A stretch of 64,000 nucleotides of DNA from CAZHPA01 sp964533945 (GTDB lineage: Bacteria; Bacillota; Clostridia; Lachnospirales; WRBF01), in assembly GCA_964533945.1 (NCBI GenBank), contig CAZHPA010000001.1:137661-201660 (forward strand), read 5' to 3'. The position numbers were made by a program, and so were the translations under genes. The notes under the pieces are model-generated. The model was not told the DNA's origin. It searched no databases and worked only from the letters and a program-made list of their open reading frames with translations. Shown piece after piece: positions 27,301 to 33,885 of this stretch; positions within the stretch are counted from its first letter, which is position 1, and each line of letters begins with the position of its first letter.

Positions 27301-29886
27301 TTAGGCTCTACTGCCGAAGCTCATGTATATTATAGCCACGTTGCAACATCAATAGGTGTAAAATTCAAGCCTTTAGATAAAATAACTGAAGGTTTAGTAA
27401 TAGAAAATGGGGTTCTTAAAGACTTTAATCCAGAAGCTGATGAAGTATATCAAGAAACAAAACAATTAGTTTTATCGGCTGATATTGAACAAACGTCTTT
27501 ACACACAATTGCAAGCGATGCACTTAGAGAAATTGAAGTTTCTTCAATTAAAATGCCTATGAGCCTTAAAAAGATTGAACCATATGCATTCCATGAAATT
27601 AGTACTTTAGAAACAATTAACATTCCGCGAAGCGTTTCTGAAATTGGTGCGCTTGCATTTTATGGAAGCAAAGATTTAAAAGCAATTAATGTTGCACCGG
27701 AAAACGCAAACTATTCAAGCATCGACGGTGTTTTAGTAAATGATAGCGCAAAAACAATTATGCAAGTTCCGGCAGCTTTTGTTGGTGACAACGGCTTTTA
27801 TTCAATTCCTGATTCAGTTAATGGCATTGAAAGCAGTGCATTTATTGGAGTAACGGGAATAATAGGACTTGAGTTTAAAAATATTGAAACTATTGGAACT
27901 AATGCATTTAAAAATGCTATTGTTGCTCCTTCGCAAATTGCATTAAAGCTCGGCGAACAAGTTGCGGAAATTAATAATAGCGCTTTTGAAGGCTGTACCG
28001 GTATTACAAGCGTTGACATTGCACAAAACTTAGAACGAATTGGCTACGCTGCTTTTGCAGGCTGTGTAAATATTAATGCCTTTAATGTTGATGAAAGCAA
28101 TAAATGGTATTCTTCCAACAAAGATGGGGTTTTATATACAAAGGGAAAAGAAGTTTTATTGCAAGCTCCCGGCAAATGTAGCAACAATGCTGCAAACAAT
28201 GCACTTAACGGCGTTAAAGAAATTTATTCGTTTGCATTCTATGGCAATACAAACATTAAAGAAATAACTATTCCGGAAAGCGTAGTTAAAATTGGCGATT
28301 CTGCTTTTGCATTATGTAATAACCTGTTTAATGTTAGTTTACCAGAAACGTTGGCAATCATTGGAAATAAATCTTTCTGGGGTTGTGATAGTTTAATAAA
28401 AATTACAATTCCTAAAAATATCAAAAGTATTGACGTTGATGCATTTACAAACTGCCAAAATCTTTTTGCAGTAACAGTGTTAAGTAAAGATGTACTTTAC
28501 AATACGTCAGCTGCCTATGATTCAAAAACAGGCAATATGATTTTAGAAACTAAAAAGGGAACAGGTTCGACGACTGATATTAAAGTTTTTGATGAAAAAC
28601 AAATGAACGGAAAACCAACTTTAACTTTAATTTCAAGCAAAGGCTCAACAACTGAAGATTATGTAAACGGAAACTTTGATGGAATTAATAGAAGCCCATA
28701 TATTACGTTTTGCGAATTTTCTAATAACGATGGCAGCGAATATAGTATTTCTGTTGATGAGACCGTTGTTAATGGGGTTATAGAAGCGGGCGTGTATTTA
28801 GCTGACGAAACAACTGAAAAAGCTTCAAAAGGTTCGTTAATTTTCCTTTATATTACGCCTAATGAAGGCTATCATTACAAAGAAAACAGCTTGAAAGTTG
28901 TTACTGATAGCAATGAGCTGGTTGAAATCAACTTAATTGGCAATATGTTCTTAATGCCGGCGTGCAACATTATAGTTAGCGCACAATTTGAGTCTGATTT
29001 TGCAATTGACAGCAGCGGCTTAATAACCTACATGGGTGAAGGTGGAAAAGTAACTATACCAACTGTAATAAACGGCATAAACGTTGTTGGCATTGCCAAT
29101 AACGCATTTAGTCAAGGTAAAGCGCAGCTTGTAACAGAAGTAACTATTCCTTCAAACATATTAACAATTGGCGATAGCGCTTTTGAAAACTGCAAAGATT
29201 TGCGTACAGTTAAATTTGAAGGTGAAAGCTCTTTAACAACAATTGGTAACAGCGCATTTGCAGGCTGCAGTTCGCTTTCTGAAATTGAAATTCCACAAAT
29301 GGTAACAAGCATTGGCGATTCTGCATTTGAAGACAACATTTCGCTCAGTTCCGCAATATTGCCAACCGAATTAATAACAATTGGCAAACGTGCATTTTAT
29401 AATTGCAAAAAATTAACAAACGTTGGCAGCGAACAACTTGTTTTAGAATTACCTGAAAATGCTGTTACGATTAATGAGTATGCATTTTTCGGCTGTGAAC
29501 TATTTACCAAAATAAAAATTCCAGCTTCAGTTGAAACAATTGGAAATAATGCATTTGAAAAATGTTCACGTGCTTCTGAAATTTATATTGCAAATGGTTC
29601 ACAGATTAATGTAATAGGCTTATATGCGTTTTTAAACTGCTACTACAACCCATGTTTCTATGTTGAAAATAGCTTAATTAAACAACTTTTGCTAGATTGT
29701 GAATCTAACATTGTTGTTGACCAAGTTGTTGTTGAAATTGTTGAAGCTGATGATGAGTCAATTGAACAATATGTTAATGAATCTGCTGAAGATGAAATTA
29801 GCGAATTGGCTGAAGATGAAGTTAATGAATCTGTTGAAGATGAGACTGTTGAGCAAGAAAGCAATGATATACCAAACTTAATCTAA
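24355..29886 (+). CDS. Giant BspA-type leucine-rich-repeat surface protein
   Basis: The 1843-residue protein has a signal peptide (MTNRKRKS, then a hydrophobic core, cleavage near residue 32). Most of the protein is LRR_5/BspA repeats of about 23 residues, for example IPNTVTTIGVSAFQ, VTSIGKGAFE, VKIGDSAFALC. Two non-LRR islands near residues 335-420 and 1465-1545 resemble InlB-type beta repeats. Stretches such as VDGVLYTADLKTLIYYPRGK are the usual BspA insert repeats. The last ~45 residues are strongly acidic with repeated ES(A/V)EDE units. No SLH, LPXTG or other anchor is visible. Such proteins commonly bind host or matrix proteins. SD AAAGGGGG precedes the ATG. It may share a promoter with the flagellin-like gene. 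Confidence 0.88.
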   Translation: MTNRKRKSLLAIILTFVIIAAQLITSQSLVYAANIFSTSNVSGGVSITKYLGPNVDLLEIPSYINGQKVVSIGNLAFRQSKAFNKVKIPNTVTTIGVSAFQETNLTEVLIPSSVSSIGMMAFYKCEKLEKVSLLYGVNSIGDSAFGYCTNLTSIDISDTVTQINYKFLTRSPAVTINANPDSAAGNFTSQDTYTTAQIANLPDESMAAYEYEVIADENGNEEITIVNYKGTSLTPIIPEQINYTSVTAVGDSAFEETKITQITFPSTLKTIGTNAFIGTNLTLVEVPDSVTSIGKGAFEDVETLIIIGGSAVDNYIKENNITKITFKPYSEGHSIFQTITITKEGNGTLAGATTKQYRKGSTINLVAIPNSGSYFDSWELTCASSNSEYIGEIANPANRETTYTVPLTLMNSSADIVIKAIFKAQAIENIVINNGVVQKYYQPTGDTIVIPATWKQSSSSDEVVPTTSIARYYIDPINYNYYNTFSGSNIKTIEIPSTVTSIAENTFNNLANLENIIVHQANTAYKSVDGVLYTADLKTLIYYPRGKTAKKFDSIPASVNKIENYAFYYSRVEEVELPTSITSIGDYAFYGSNLTSIPSLKNTSVSSIGGSAFANTPLTSIALPDTITTIGGYAFQSSQLASFEIPKNYTTFDANILRYCYNMEVITIHPQNTSYVKEFDVLLSSDKTILYYCPPKALAEEFIVPGKAQVIMDYAFANTYNLKKVTFENNSELTAILNNAFECSGLEKIELPETLEVISSYVFNANQSLREVNFPKSLKIIDTCAFQSCDLREVNIPASVTSIGWCIFDNNINLESIVVEDGNANYYNGKNDDGTSDGVLYSDTNLIIYPPAKLDKEYVILPQTTYLSYHSFANTKYLNEVIFELPDEGSQASDVSYIEHSAFYNSAITSITLPSKLTQVNSWIFQDAKNLTKVEFPSNITYIGSYILYGADNVKTIVIHNPEAVLEDWMLDNSGAETVEGWLGSTAEAHVYYSHVATSIGVKFKPLDKITEGLVIENGVLKDFNPEADEVYQETKQLVLSADIEQTSLHTIASDALREIEVSSIKMPMSLKKIEPYAFHEISTLETINIPRSVSEIGALAFYGSKDLKAINVAPENANYSSIDGVLVNDSAKTIMQVPAAFVGDNGFYSIPDSVNGIESSAFIGVTGIIGLEFKNIETIGTNAFKNAIVAPSQIALKLGEQVAEINNSAFEGCTGITSVDIAQNLERIGYAAFAGCVNINAFNVDESNKWYSSNKDGVLYTKGKEVLLQAPGKCSNNAANNALNGVKEIYSFAFYGNTNIKEITIPESVVKIGDSAFALCNNLFNVSLPETLAIIGNKSFWGCDSLIKITIPKNIKSIDVDAFTNCQNLFAVTVLSKDVLYNTSAAYDSKTGNMILETKKGTGSTTDIKVFDEKQMNGKPTLTLISSKGSTTEDYVNGNFDGINRSPYITFCEFSNNDGSEYSISVDETVVNGVIEAGVYLADETTEKASKGSLIFLYITPNEGYHYKENSLKVVTDSNELVEINLIGNMFLMPACNIIVSAQFESDFAIDSSGLITYMGEGGKVTIPTVINGINVVGIANNAFSQGKAQLVTEVTIPSNILTIGDSAFENCKDLRTVKFEGESSLTTIGNSAFAGCSSLSEIEIPQMVTSIGDSAFEDNISLSSAILPTELITIGKRAFYNCKKLTNVGSEQLVLELPENAVTINEYAFFGCELFTKIKIPASVETIGNNAFEKCSRASEIYIANGSQINVIGLYAFLNCYYNPCFYVENSLIKQLLLDCESNIVVDQVVVEIVEADDESIEQYVNESAEDEISELAEDEVNESVEDETVEQESNDIPNLI

Positions 29887-29970
29887 GATAATGAACTAAA
29901 TTTAGTTGATTAGCCTTTAGAAAATTATTTAGCACACAAGACTATTAAATACCCATATTATATAAAAACT

Positions 29971-30000
29971 GGCGGAACTATAATAGTTACCGCCTTTTTT
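29971..30000. terminator. Terminator after the BspA-type gene
   Basis: GGCGG-AACTAT pairs with ATAGTT-A-CCGCC, an 11-bp stem with one bulge, followed by TTTTTT on the plus strand. On the minus strand it is also flanked by TTTTTA, so it can work in both directions. Confidence 0.85.
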
Positions 30001-30113
30001 ATAAACCAATTACCTCTTTTGTTGCCTGTATATTGTTAGTAGTAATGGCATAAATTATGGCGGCAAATTTACAAAAAGAACTCCCAAATGTAATATTGTT
30101 AAAGTTAAAAATG

Positions 30114-30260
30114 ACAGATATATTGGAAGGAGGGAAGAAAATGTTAGACAATATTTCAAGCGAAATATCTAAAAGTTTGCAAGAAGCAATTAAAGTTGAG
30201 CAAAAAAAATTTAATGAATGCCCACCTAGAGAAATTGAATTTTTAAATGCTCTTAAATCA
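30114..30260 (+). repeat. 147-bp duplicated gene-start module, copy B
   Basis: This aligns base for base with 16161-16307, six mismatches by eye. It carries AAGGAGGG, the ATG at 30141 and about 40 codons. Confidence 0.9.
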
Positions 30261-30839
30261 TATAATTTGATGAGCGAATTTAAAATTTCGGAAATTCCTG
30301 AAAATATAAAAAAAATAATGCACAAACCAACACCGTTTGAACATTTGAACAACTTAATATATGTTAAAGTTTTGCATTATGATTTTGATGAAAATATAAA
30401 AATTGGAGAACTTGTTGTTAACAAATTAATTGCAAAAGATGTTTTAGAAATTTTCAAAGAGCTTTATAACATAAAATATCCTATAGCCAAAATAAAATTA
30501 ATTGAACACTATGATGGAAAAGATGAATTGTCAATGGAAGATAACAACAGCTATTCATATTGCTATAGAAAAATTGAAGGAAGCAATGTACTATCAAAAC
30601 ATTCACAAGGGTTAGCAATAGACATTAACCCTATTTTAAATCCGTATATAAAAATTAAAGAAGACGGAATAAAAATAATTGCTCCTTCCTGTTCTGCAGC
30701 GTATGAAAATCGAAATAAAAATATTAAAGGGTTAATAACTAAAGGAGATAGTTGCTATTGCGCATTTATTAAACGTGGGTTTATATGGGGCGGCGAATGG
30801 CAAACGTTAAAAGATTACCACCACTTCGAGAAACCATAA
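30141..30839 (+). CDS. M15-family (D-Ala-D-Ala carboxypeptidase / endolysin-like) peptidase with duplicated N-terminus
   Basis: The protein has about 232 residues from ATG 30141. The first ~40 residues copy the small protein at 16187. The C-terminal ~150 residues carry the M15 zinc-peptidase signature SKHSQGLAIDINPILNPY (first His and Asp ligands) and the late DYHHFE (last His ligand), with the GFIWGGEW strand typical of phage-endolysin-like M15 enzymes. These cleave peptidoglycan peptides. No signal peptide is present, so export would need a holin-like route, a lytic event or sporulation. The duplicated N-terminus may be a localisation element; that is inference. Confidence 0.85.
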   Translation: MLDNISSEISKSLQEAIKVEQKKFNECPPREIEFLNALKSYNLMSEFKISEIPENIKKIMHKPTPFEHLNNLIYVKVLHYDFDENIKIGELVVNKLIAKDVLEIFKELYNIKYPIAKIKLIEHYDGKDELSMEDNNSYSYCYRKIEGSNVLSKHSQGLAIDINPILNPYIKIKEDGIKIIAPSCSAAYENRNKNIKGLITKGDSCYCAFIKRGFIWGGEWQTLKDYHHFEKP

Positions 30840-30892
30840 AGCACCCTAACGTTCTCTAACTTTAGAAGTCAATTCCTAACGATAGGTTGACT

Positions 30893-30964
30893 TTACTGGG
30901 CGAGCGCCTTTTGCTCGTCCGCATACATCTGCGTAAGCTGTGCTTGCCCGCTATTAAGATGCAC
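30893..30964 (-). pseudogene. GC-rich 23-codon remnant, reads as a peptide end
   Basis: On the minus strand GTG 30964 opens MHLNSGQAQLTQMYADEQK and stops four residues later. The DNA is markedly GC-richer than its surroundings and includes hairpins (GGGCGAGC / GCTCGTCC). There is no ribosome site. It looks like a leftover from imported DNA or a dispersed repeat; I do not know the parent gene. The stretch 30840-30892 holds a small CCTA / TAGG hairpin and nothing else. Confidence 0.35.
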
Positions 30965-30970
30965 CTAAAA
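30955..30970 (+). repeat. 16-bp motif shared with 17361-17376
   Basis: TAAGATGCACCTAAAA matches the earlier copy at 15 of 16 positions. See that entry for its possible role as a segment boundary. Confidence 0.35.
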
Positions 30971-30978
30971 AAATACAC

Positions 30979-31689
30979 TTAAAAATTATTTGCCAATAGT
31001 TTTAAGCAAACAGTTACAACGCAACCGCTTTGGCTATTTTTAGAACTTTCAATATTAAACTTTCCGTTGTGTTCTTCAACTATTTTTCGGCAAATTTCTA
31101 TACCAATTCCGCTTCCCGTTTTTTTTGTTGTGTAATATAAATTTTCATTTATTTTTTCAAGTGTTTCGCTGCTTATACCAATGCCGTTATCTTCAATTTT
31201 TAAAATTAATTCATCTTCTAAAGTTTCGTATTTAATATTAATAATTCCTTTTCTAATTTGCCCTGTTTCTTCAATAGCTTCTATGGCTTCGACAGCGTTT
31301 TTTAAAATATTGCTAAAAAGCAAGCTTAATAAAGTTTTGTTCCCTAAAACAAATTGGGGCTTATCATGTTTAAAGTTAAAGCGAACATTAATTAAAGGCA
31401 AAGATGCTTTGTAGTTATTTATTATATCATCAATTATTGAAAAAACATCAACTTTTGAAATCTCGTTACATGGCGATTTTAACAAATGAACAAAATCTGT
31501 TATCATATTATTTGCTTTATTTATCCCGTTTCTCATAACTTCATAGTTTCTTAAAAAAACCTTGTTTGTATCGCAAAATTCTATGTAATCAAGATTGGCT
31601 TTAATTAAAGACAAAGGATTTTTAATTTCATGCGTTATCATTAACGCTATTGTTTCGACTGACGTTAGGCGTTGCTCGCCGCTTAACAT
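30979..31689 (-). CDS. Soluble sensor-less histidine kinase (sporulation-kinase-like)
   Basis: The 236-residue kinase consists of only a HisKA dimerisation domain and a HATPase domain. The phosphorylated residue is H20 in MITHEIKNPLSLI. ATP-binding boxes follow: N-box NILKNAVEAIEAI, G1 EDNGIG, then GSGIGIEICRKIV. No PAS, HAMP or transmembrane segment is present, so its signal must come from a partner protein or cytosolic ligand. The short size and HEIKNPL box resemble the catalytic halves of Spo0A-directed kinases; that link is inference. ATG 31689 is used, behind GGGAGG, over the upstream TTG. No response regulator gene is adjacent. Confidence 0.88.
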   Translation of the reverse strand: MLSGEQRLTSVETIALMITHEIKNPLSLIKANLDYIEFCDTNKVFLRNYEVMRNGINKANNMITDFVHLLKSPCNEISKVDVFSIIDDIINNYKASLPLINVRFNFKHDKPQFVLGNKTLLSLLFSNILKNAVEAIEAIEETGQIRKGIINIKYETLEDELILKIEDNGIGISSETLEKINENLYYTTKKTGSGIGIEICRKIVEEHNGKFNIESSKNSQSGCVVTVCLKLLANNF

Positions 31690-31775
31690 AACATAGCCTC
31701 CCAACTGTTAGTATTTTAACATTATTATCTATATAAGTATAATATGACAAAAATTTACAGTTGTCAAGCTAAATT

Positions 31776-31797
31776 GGACGCACTTTTTTGTGCGCCC
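31776..31797 (-). terminator. Short GC-rich hairpin before the MPN-LysM gene end
   Basis: GGACGCAC and GTGCGCCC form an 8-bp stem (one G-U) with a T6 loop, between the end of the MPN-LysM gene and the start of the kinase gene. The minus-strand tail is only weakly T-rich (AATTTAG). Confidence 0.5.
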
Positions 31798-31827
31798 ATT
31801 TTAATTAATATTAAATTCATATTAAAC

Positions 31828-33144
31828 TTATGGCTTTGGCAACTTAATAACTTTACCGTAAAATAGCGTATCTGGGTTGTCCATATCATTAATTTCCATT
31901 ATTTTATCAATCATTTTAGTTGTGCCATAAAATTTGAAACTAATACTTCCCAAGTTATCGCCTTTTTCAACTGTATATGTATCGGGAACTTCTAATGATG
32001 TTGAATTTGATAATTCTTCTGGTGTTGCATTTGTTGCTGGTTCTGAAGTTGGTTGCGGTGTTGGCTCGGGTGTTTGCTGTGGTGCTTCAACTATAGGTTC
32101 GGCTACAGGTTCAACTGCAGTTGTAACGGGTTCTGGCGTTGCTTGAACTATAGGTTCAACTATTGGCTGTTCTATTACATTTGGTTGTTGTGTTAACTGT
32201 TCATTGGTGTTTTGGCGCAAAGCTTCAAGCATTTTAGCTTCTGTATCTTCATCTTCGGTTAAAGTAGATTGTGCAGCGAAAACAGCCTCTGTTTTGCCAT
32301 CTTTAATTTGAACAAGTAAATCACGGTACGCTGTATTTAGCTGCGTTAACTGCTTTTCCATTAGTGAAATTCTTTCATCGCTTTGAATTAAACCTGCCCC
32401 CATAATAACACAAACCAAAAGCAAAACTGCACTTAGCGAAACAAGCATGTTAACTGTTTTGCGCTGGTCCGTTACTGCATTTGCTCGCTTTGGGGTGTTG
32501 TTTTTCTTTCTACTCATTAAAAGCCCCAAAGGTGTTTCATCAATTTCTTCTCCGGCATTTCCAACTTCTTTTTGCTTTTCTTTAATTTCTTTAACAGAAT
32601 CTACAATTACTTTGTTATTTAGCATATATTCATGCATTCCTCTGTTTTTATCGTAATATATAAAATATCCTCTTGTTTCTGCCAAGCTGCCGGTTTCTTT
32701 GTCTAAACAAAAGAAAGTATTCACCTTTTCGACTGGGTCTATTACAAAAAGAACTTGGTGTGGGTTTGTAAAATTATTTATATGGTATGTTGAATAATTT
32801 GTATTTAAAAATGTTCCGAACCCCGGTTGAGATTGAGCCCAGCCGACAATTTCAAGCCCTTTGAAATATTTTCGTATTTCTTCTCTGCAAAAGTCCCACA
32901 TTTGCTCGGTAAACGTTGTAATTCCTTTGTCGGCTTTTGTATGAATACCTTGAATTGCTCCGCTTATAAAAAGCACCATCTGGTTATCAATAATTAAATG
33001 CTTGCCAACCAATATTGCAAGCCGTTCTTCGTATCCGGCCGATTCACAATATTGCTGCAAATATGTACAAACATAATCTTCAACATAAATTCGCATACCT
33101 TCGCCAATTGTGCCGATTTGCTTTATGTTTGTAGGAATCTCCAT
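31828..33144 (-). CDS. Membrane protein: degenerate MPN/JAMM domain, coiled coil, LysM
   Basis: The protein has 438 residues from ATG 33144 (SD GAAGGAGG). Residues ~20-190 fold-match the MPN/JAB domain: EIVGWAQSQPGFGTFL, then FVIDP, mirrors the JAMM core ExxGWxHSHPxxxxxxS-D. Every zinc or catalytic position is changed: Q104 and Q106 replace the two His, N114 replaces Ser and Y117 replaces Asp. So it should not be a metalloprotease. Residues ~231-254 form one transmembrane helix, followed by a coiled coil (~258-290), a Pro/Thr/Glu-rich linker and a LysM domain (~393-438, TYTVEKGDNLGSISFKFYG). It would span the membrane with a cytosolic MPN and a wall-bound LysM. Confidence 0.8.
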   Translation of the reverse strand: MEIPTNIKQIGTIGEGMRIYVEDYVCTYLQQYCESAGYEERLAILVGKHLIIDNQMVLFISGAIQGIHTKADKGITTFTEQMWDFCREEIRKYFKGLEIVGWAQSQPGFGTFLNTNYSTYHINNFTNPHQVLFVIDPVEKVNTFFCLDKETGSLAETRGYFIYYDKNRGMHEYMLNNKVIVDSVKEIKEKQKEVGNAGEEIDETPLGLLMSRKKNNTPKRANAVTDQRKTVNMLVSLSAVLLLVCVIMGAGLIQSDERISLMEKQLTQLNTAYRDLLVQIKDGKTEAVFAAQSTLTEDEDTEAKMLEALRQNTNEQLTQQPNVIEQPIVEPIVQATPEPVTTAVEPVAEPIVEAPQQTPEPTPQPTSEPATNATPEELSNSTSLEVPDTYTVEKGDNLGSISFKFYGTTKMIDKIMEINDMDNPDTLFYGKVIKLPKP

Positions 33145-33284
33145 ATTTGTTTCCTCCTTCGTATATTTTATTAAACAATAACATACATTATATGCAATAT
33201 ATGGCAATTAGTGTCATGCAAAAATGTTTTTTTACAGTGCAAAAACGACATAAGCCGACAGATAAAAACCTATAAAAAAGGCAT

Positions 33285-33316
33285 AAAAAAGACCTTTTGC
33301 ATTTAAAAGGTCTTTT
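33285..33316 (-). terminator. Second terminator behind the pts operon
   Basis: A perfect 12-bp stem (33287-33298 / 33305-33316, AAAAGACCTTTT type) with a 6-nt loop is followed on the minus strand by TTTTTTATG. It backs up the terminator at 33335-33374. Confidence 0.65.
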
Positions 33317-33334
33317 GAAAAGGTGTTTTAAAAT

Positions 33335-33374
33335 AAAAAACCGACATCGCTTTTTGTGCAATGCCGGTTTTTTC
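33335..33374 (-). terminator. Main terminator of the pts operon
   Basis: A long imperfect stem (AAAACCGACATCGC against GCAATGCCGGTTTT) ends in a T run on the minus strand, 9 bp after the IIA stop. Confidence 0.7.
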
Positions 33375-33382
33375 ATATTGTG

Positions 33383-33862
33383 TTATTTCATTTTATAAGT
33401 TAAAACGGCAGTTTCTCCAGCAGTAACTTTTCCATAAACAGGAGAGAAAGTTTTAACTTCATCCATATTAGTTACAACGCAAGGAGTTATAACTTTAAAT
33501 CCTTTGCTTTCAATTAATGGAATATCCATTTCTATTAGCTTATCGCCACATTTAACTTTTTGCCCAACTTCAACAACAACTTTAAAGCCTTCTTTGTTAA
33601 GCTTAACTGTATCTATGCCTAAGTGAACTAAAAGTTCTAATCCATCATCTGTTTTAATTCCAATTGCATGATGTGTATGTGCAATTTGCAAAATTTCGCC
33701 ATCAACAGGAGCAACAGCAATACCGTTTTGGGGAATAATTGCAACGCCGTCGCCTAAAATTTTATCAGAAAACACAGGATCTGGAACGTCTGAAATTGCA
33801 ACGCATTCTCCTGTTAAAGGAGATAAAACTTGAGGATTATTTTTGTTAAAGAATGAAAACAT
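33383..33862 (-). CDS. crr: PTS glucose-family IIA component
   Basis: The 159-residue IIA(Glc)-type phosphocarrier accepts phosphate from HPr and passes it to the IIB domain. The two active-site histidines are visible, in THHAIGI and in LLVHLGIDTV, the latter being phosphorylated. SPLTGECVAISDVPDPVFS is the usual start and DGEILQIAHTHHA the fold core. It is a stand-alone domain, matching the adjacent permease that has C and B domains only. It ends the operon, 23 bp after the permease gene. Confidence 0.93.
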   Translation of the reverse strand: MFSFFNKNNPQVLSPLTGECVAISDVPDPVFSDKILGDGVAIIPQNGIAVAPVDGEILQIAHTHHAIGIKTDDGLELLVHLGIDTVKLNKEGFKVVVEVGQKVKCGDKLIEMDIPLIESKGFKVITPCVVTNMDEVKTFSPVYGKVTAGETAVLTYKMK

Positions 33863-33885
33863 TTAGATTACCTGCCTATCCAATA

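Noticed and set aside
24355..29886. Regular DNA periodicity resembling a repeat array
   Set aside because: It follows the ~23-residue LRR protein repeat. Units are divergent in DNA, with no constant spacers, so it is not a CRISPR or tandem satellite.
29999..30352. 117-codon minus-strand frame over the M15 gene start
   Set aside because: Most of it is antisense to the duplicated module and the M15 coding sequence. Only its final ~35 codons outside the module could be real, and those are listed as a weak finding.
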